From: Marinomonas pontica
GTDB taxonomy: Bacteria; Pseudomonadota; Gammaproteobacteria; Pseudomonadales; Marinomonadaceae
Direction of reading: 5' to 3'
Assembly: GCF_026191375.1 (NCBI RefSeq)
Contig: NZ_JAODTL010000049.1
Location: 1 to 60,667 of the forward strand
DNA: 60,667 bases
The notes under the pieces are model-generated. The model did not search any database. It was not told the DNA's origin and saw only the letters and a program-made list of their open reading frames with translations. Below are positions 59,638 to 60,667 of the stretch, piece after piece (the stretch's first letter is position 1; each line of letters opens with the position of its first letter). The position numbers and the translations under genes were made by a program.

Positions 59638-60667
59638 GAGTTGAATTGATCTTCTATAAGTTGGTCGTCAGCATTAATGGAAAGTTCCAACGCTCTACGA
59701 ATAATATTGGCGGTCAAAACAGTATTGATTTTTGTTTTGCTAAGTCTGCCGCGAGAGTCCATAGCTCTTCCTCTCCATAAGGAGACATTAGATCGACTCC
59801 AGTCAATCTCATTAAGCTTCGCTATGTACTTTTCCCAATCACAAGGATGTTGTCTAAGTAGATCCGCTCCTGCAGCTCCCAGAGCGGCAAGGCCTAGCCC
59901 GTGAGCATGTACAAACTGTTCTCTTAAATCGCATGTGGAGACACTTTTATCGAGTGCTTTCTGCCAGTCGGGCATGTTAACGCAGACCTTATTCCAGAAT
60001 CTAGCAGCTAACTCCATTTCATCATCAGAAATCCCTTCTTTTACACCTTTCTTTAACAGTATTCGAGAAGCTTGTTTAATTGCGCTTAGAGTAAATAACT
60101 TACTACTTCGTTTTGATAAACTTGTTTGCTCTAAATCAGTTAGTGCTTTAAAGCATGAAACATTCTCATACACAAAGCGCGCTAAAGATGAAGAGGCTTC
60201 CCTGTGGTCATACAATGTACTTAGTGAGTCAGATGGTCTTACTGCATGCTTGTTTAGGTCGGCAAACATTTGCTGGCTTCGCTTTAACCCTTCGTCGACA
60301 AAGAAAAGTACAGGGATATTGTCATGCCCAAGTTCGTGTGCTTCTTTTATTGCCATTTCTATAGCTGCACGGCGATGCTGGCCATCATTAACCAGAATTT
60401 GCGTGTCCATATTGATGGACAGTAGTCCCAGATTAACTGCTGGTCCTGTATCTGCCATAGGCTCAAATTGGACTTGTCCGTCTATGGAAGCTGTAATAGC
60501 CGAAAGAGTATAGCTGTCTGTATTTTCGATAAGATAATTTGCTATATCAGGAATTCTTACTTCGTTCAGGCGTCGTTGTGCTCTTAACTCTGGAGGTACA
60601 ACATCTTCATCAAAAACGAAAAGTTTGGGGATTAAACGCATAGGACACATAGCAATATAACAAGGGC
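59634..60667 (-). CDS. dndB: DNA sulfur modification protein DndB (5' end outside the window)
   Basis: A DGQHR-family protein that controls dnd expression and the level of phosphorothioation. The DGQHR motif is in LVNDGQHRRAAIEMA. Other family marks are MCPMRLIPKLFVFDE, PPELRAQRRLNEVRIPDIANYLIEN and FADLNKHAVRPSDSL. The frame stays open to the window edge. The sequence before the Met at 60650 (Tyr-Ile-Ala) fits the DndB interior, so some 15-25 residues and the promoter are missing. It is the first gene of the dndBCDE operon. Confidence 0.92.
   Translation of the reverse strand, partial: PCYIAMCPMRLIPKLFVFDEDVVPPELRAQRRLNEVRIPDIANYLIENTDSYTLSAITASIDGQVQFEPMADTGPAVNLGLLSINMDTQILVNDGQHRRAAIEMAIKEAHELGHDNIPVLFFVDEGLKRSQQMFADLNKHAVRPSDSLSTLYDHREASSSLARFVYENVSCFKALTDLEQTSLSKRSSKLFTLSAIKQASRILLKKGVKEGISDDEMELAARFWNKVCVNMPDWQKALDKSVSTCDLREQFVHAHGLGLAALGAAGADLLRQHPCDWEKYIAKLNEIDWSRSNVSLWRGRAMDSRGRLSKTKINTVLTANIIRRALELSINADDQLIEDQFNS

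Larger units (their letters stand above)
43545..60667. mobile_element. Accessory (defence) island beginning at tRNA-Val, right end outside the window
   Basis: The block starts after an intact tRNA gene, contains only DNA phosphorothioation genes and two unknown companions, and its first 12 kb are clearly poorer in G+C than the core (28-32% in hand-counted lines). No integrase or second copy of the tRNA 3' end is visible, so the far end and the mobility genes, if any, lie beyond the window. The island call is an inference from context and composition. Confidence 0.6.

Noticed and set aside
43545..60667. Integrase, transposase, CRISPR array or second attachment site inside the island
   Set aside because: None was recognised. 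The boundary call rests on the tRNA, composition and gene content only.

Overview
The window looks like the chromosome of a gammaproteobacterium of the Oceanospirillales, probably Marinomonas or a close relative. This is inferred from gene order and protein recognition only. Core blocks match well-known gammaproteobacterial neighbourhoods: ftsK-lolA-rarA-(crcB)-serS, a gacA/uvrY-uvrC-pgsA operon followed by tRNA-Gly, tRNA-Cys and tRNA-Leu, yccA-tusDCBE, recC-recB-recD, and ihfB-lapA-lapB-pyrF. Lines counted by hand give roughly 42-48% G+C in the core.

Layout. 1-8.8 kb: a small porin, the ftsK-lolA-rarA-crcB-serS run and a uroporphyrinogen methyltransferase. 8.8-13.3 kb: the tus tRNA-sulfur-relay genes with yccA, a ribosome hibernation factor, and an overlapping DnaT-like/lambda-P-like pair of replication proteins. 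13.4-20.1 kb: the response regulator, uvrC, pgsA, five tRNA genes, a lipoprotein, a thioesterase and an EAL-HDOD protein. 20.2-31.8 kb: recCBD, trpS, a Tim44-domain protein and cheW. 31.9-43.4 kb: gsk, a MoeB/ThiF enzyme, trxB, ppa, ihfB, lapAB, pyrF, a ComEA-like protein, a SulP transporter, uvrB and a small unknown gene.

43.5 kb to the end is an accessory island starting just after an intact tRNA-Val gene. It holds a complete-looking DNA phosphorothioation system. The restriction genes dptF, dptG and dptH run rightward, followed by an unrecognised membrane protein and a second DGQHR-domain protein. The modification genes dndB, dndC, dndD and dndE run leftward towards them, and dndB is cut by the window edge. 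Known biology of the family: DndCDE, with a cysteine desulfurase, replace a non-bridging backbone oxygen by sulfur, DndB tunes this, and DptFGH restrict unmodified DNA. Oddities are a 2,421-residue DptH carrying a PD-(D/E)XK-like nuclease core, two tandem 46-residue repeats and a sigma-region-4-like helix-turn-helix besides its HerA/FtsK-type ATPase; the membrane protein/DGQHR pair; and a low-G+C dpt half (about 30% in counted lines) against a dnd half near 38-52%.

Six genes are interrupted by eight single-base frameshifts: ftsK, recC, recB (three), trpS, the island DGQHR gene and dndC. Nearly all can be repaired by one base in a short homopolymer, and essential genes are affected, so sequencing or assembly error is the leading explanation. 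Their proteins should be read across the shifts.
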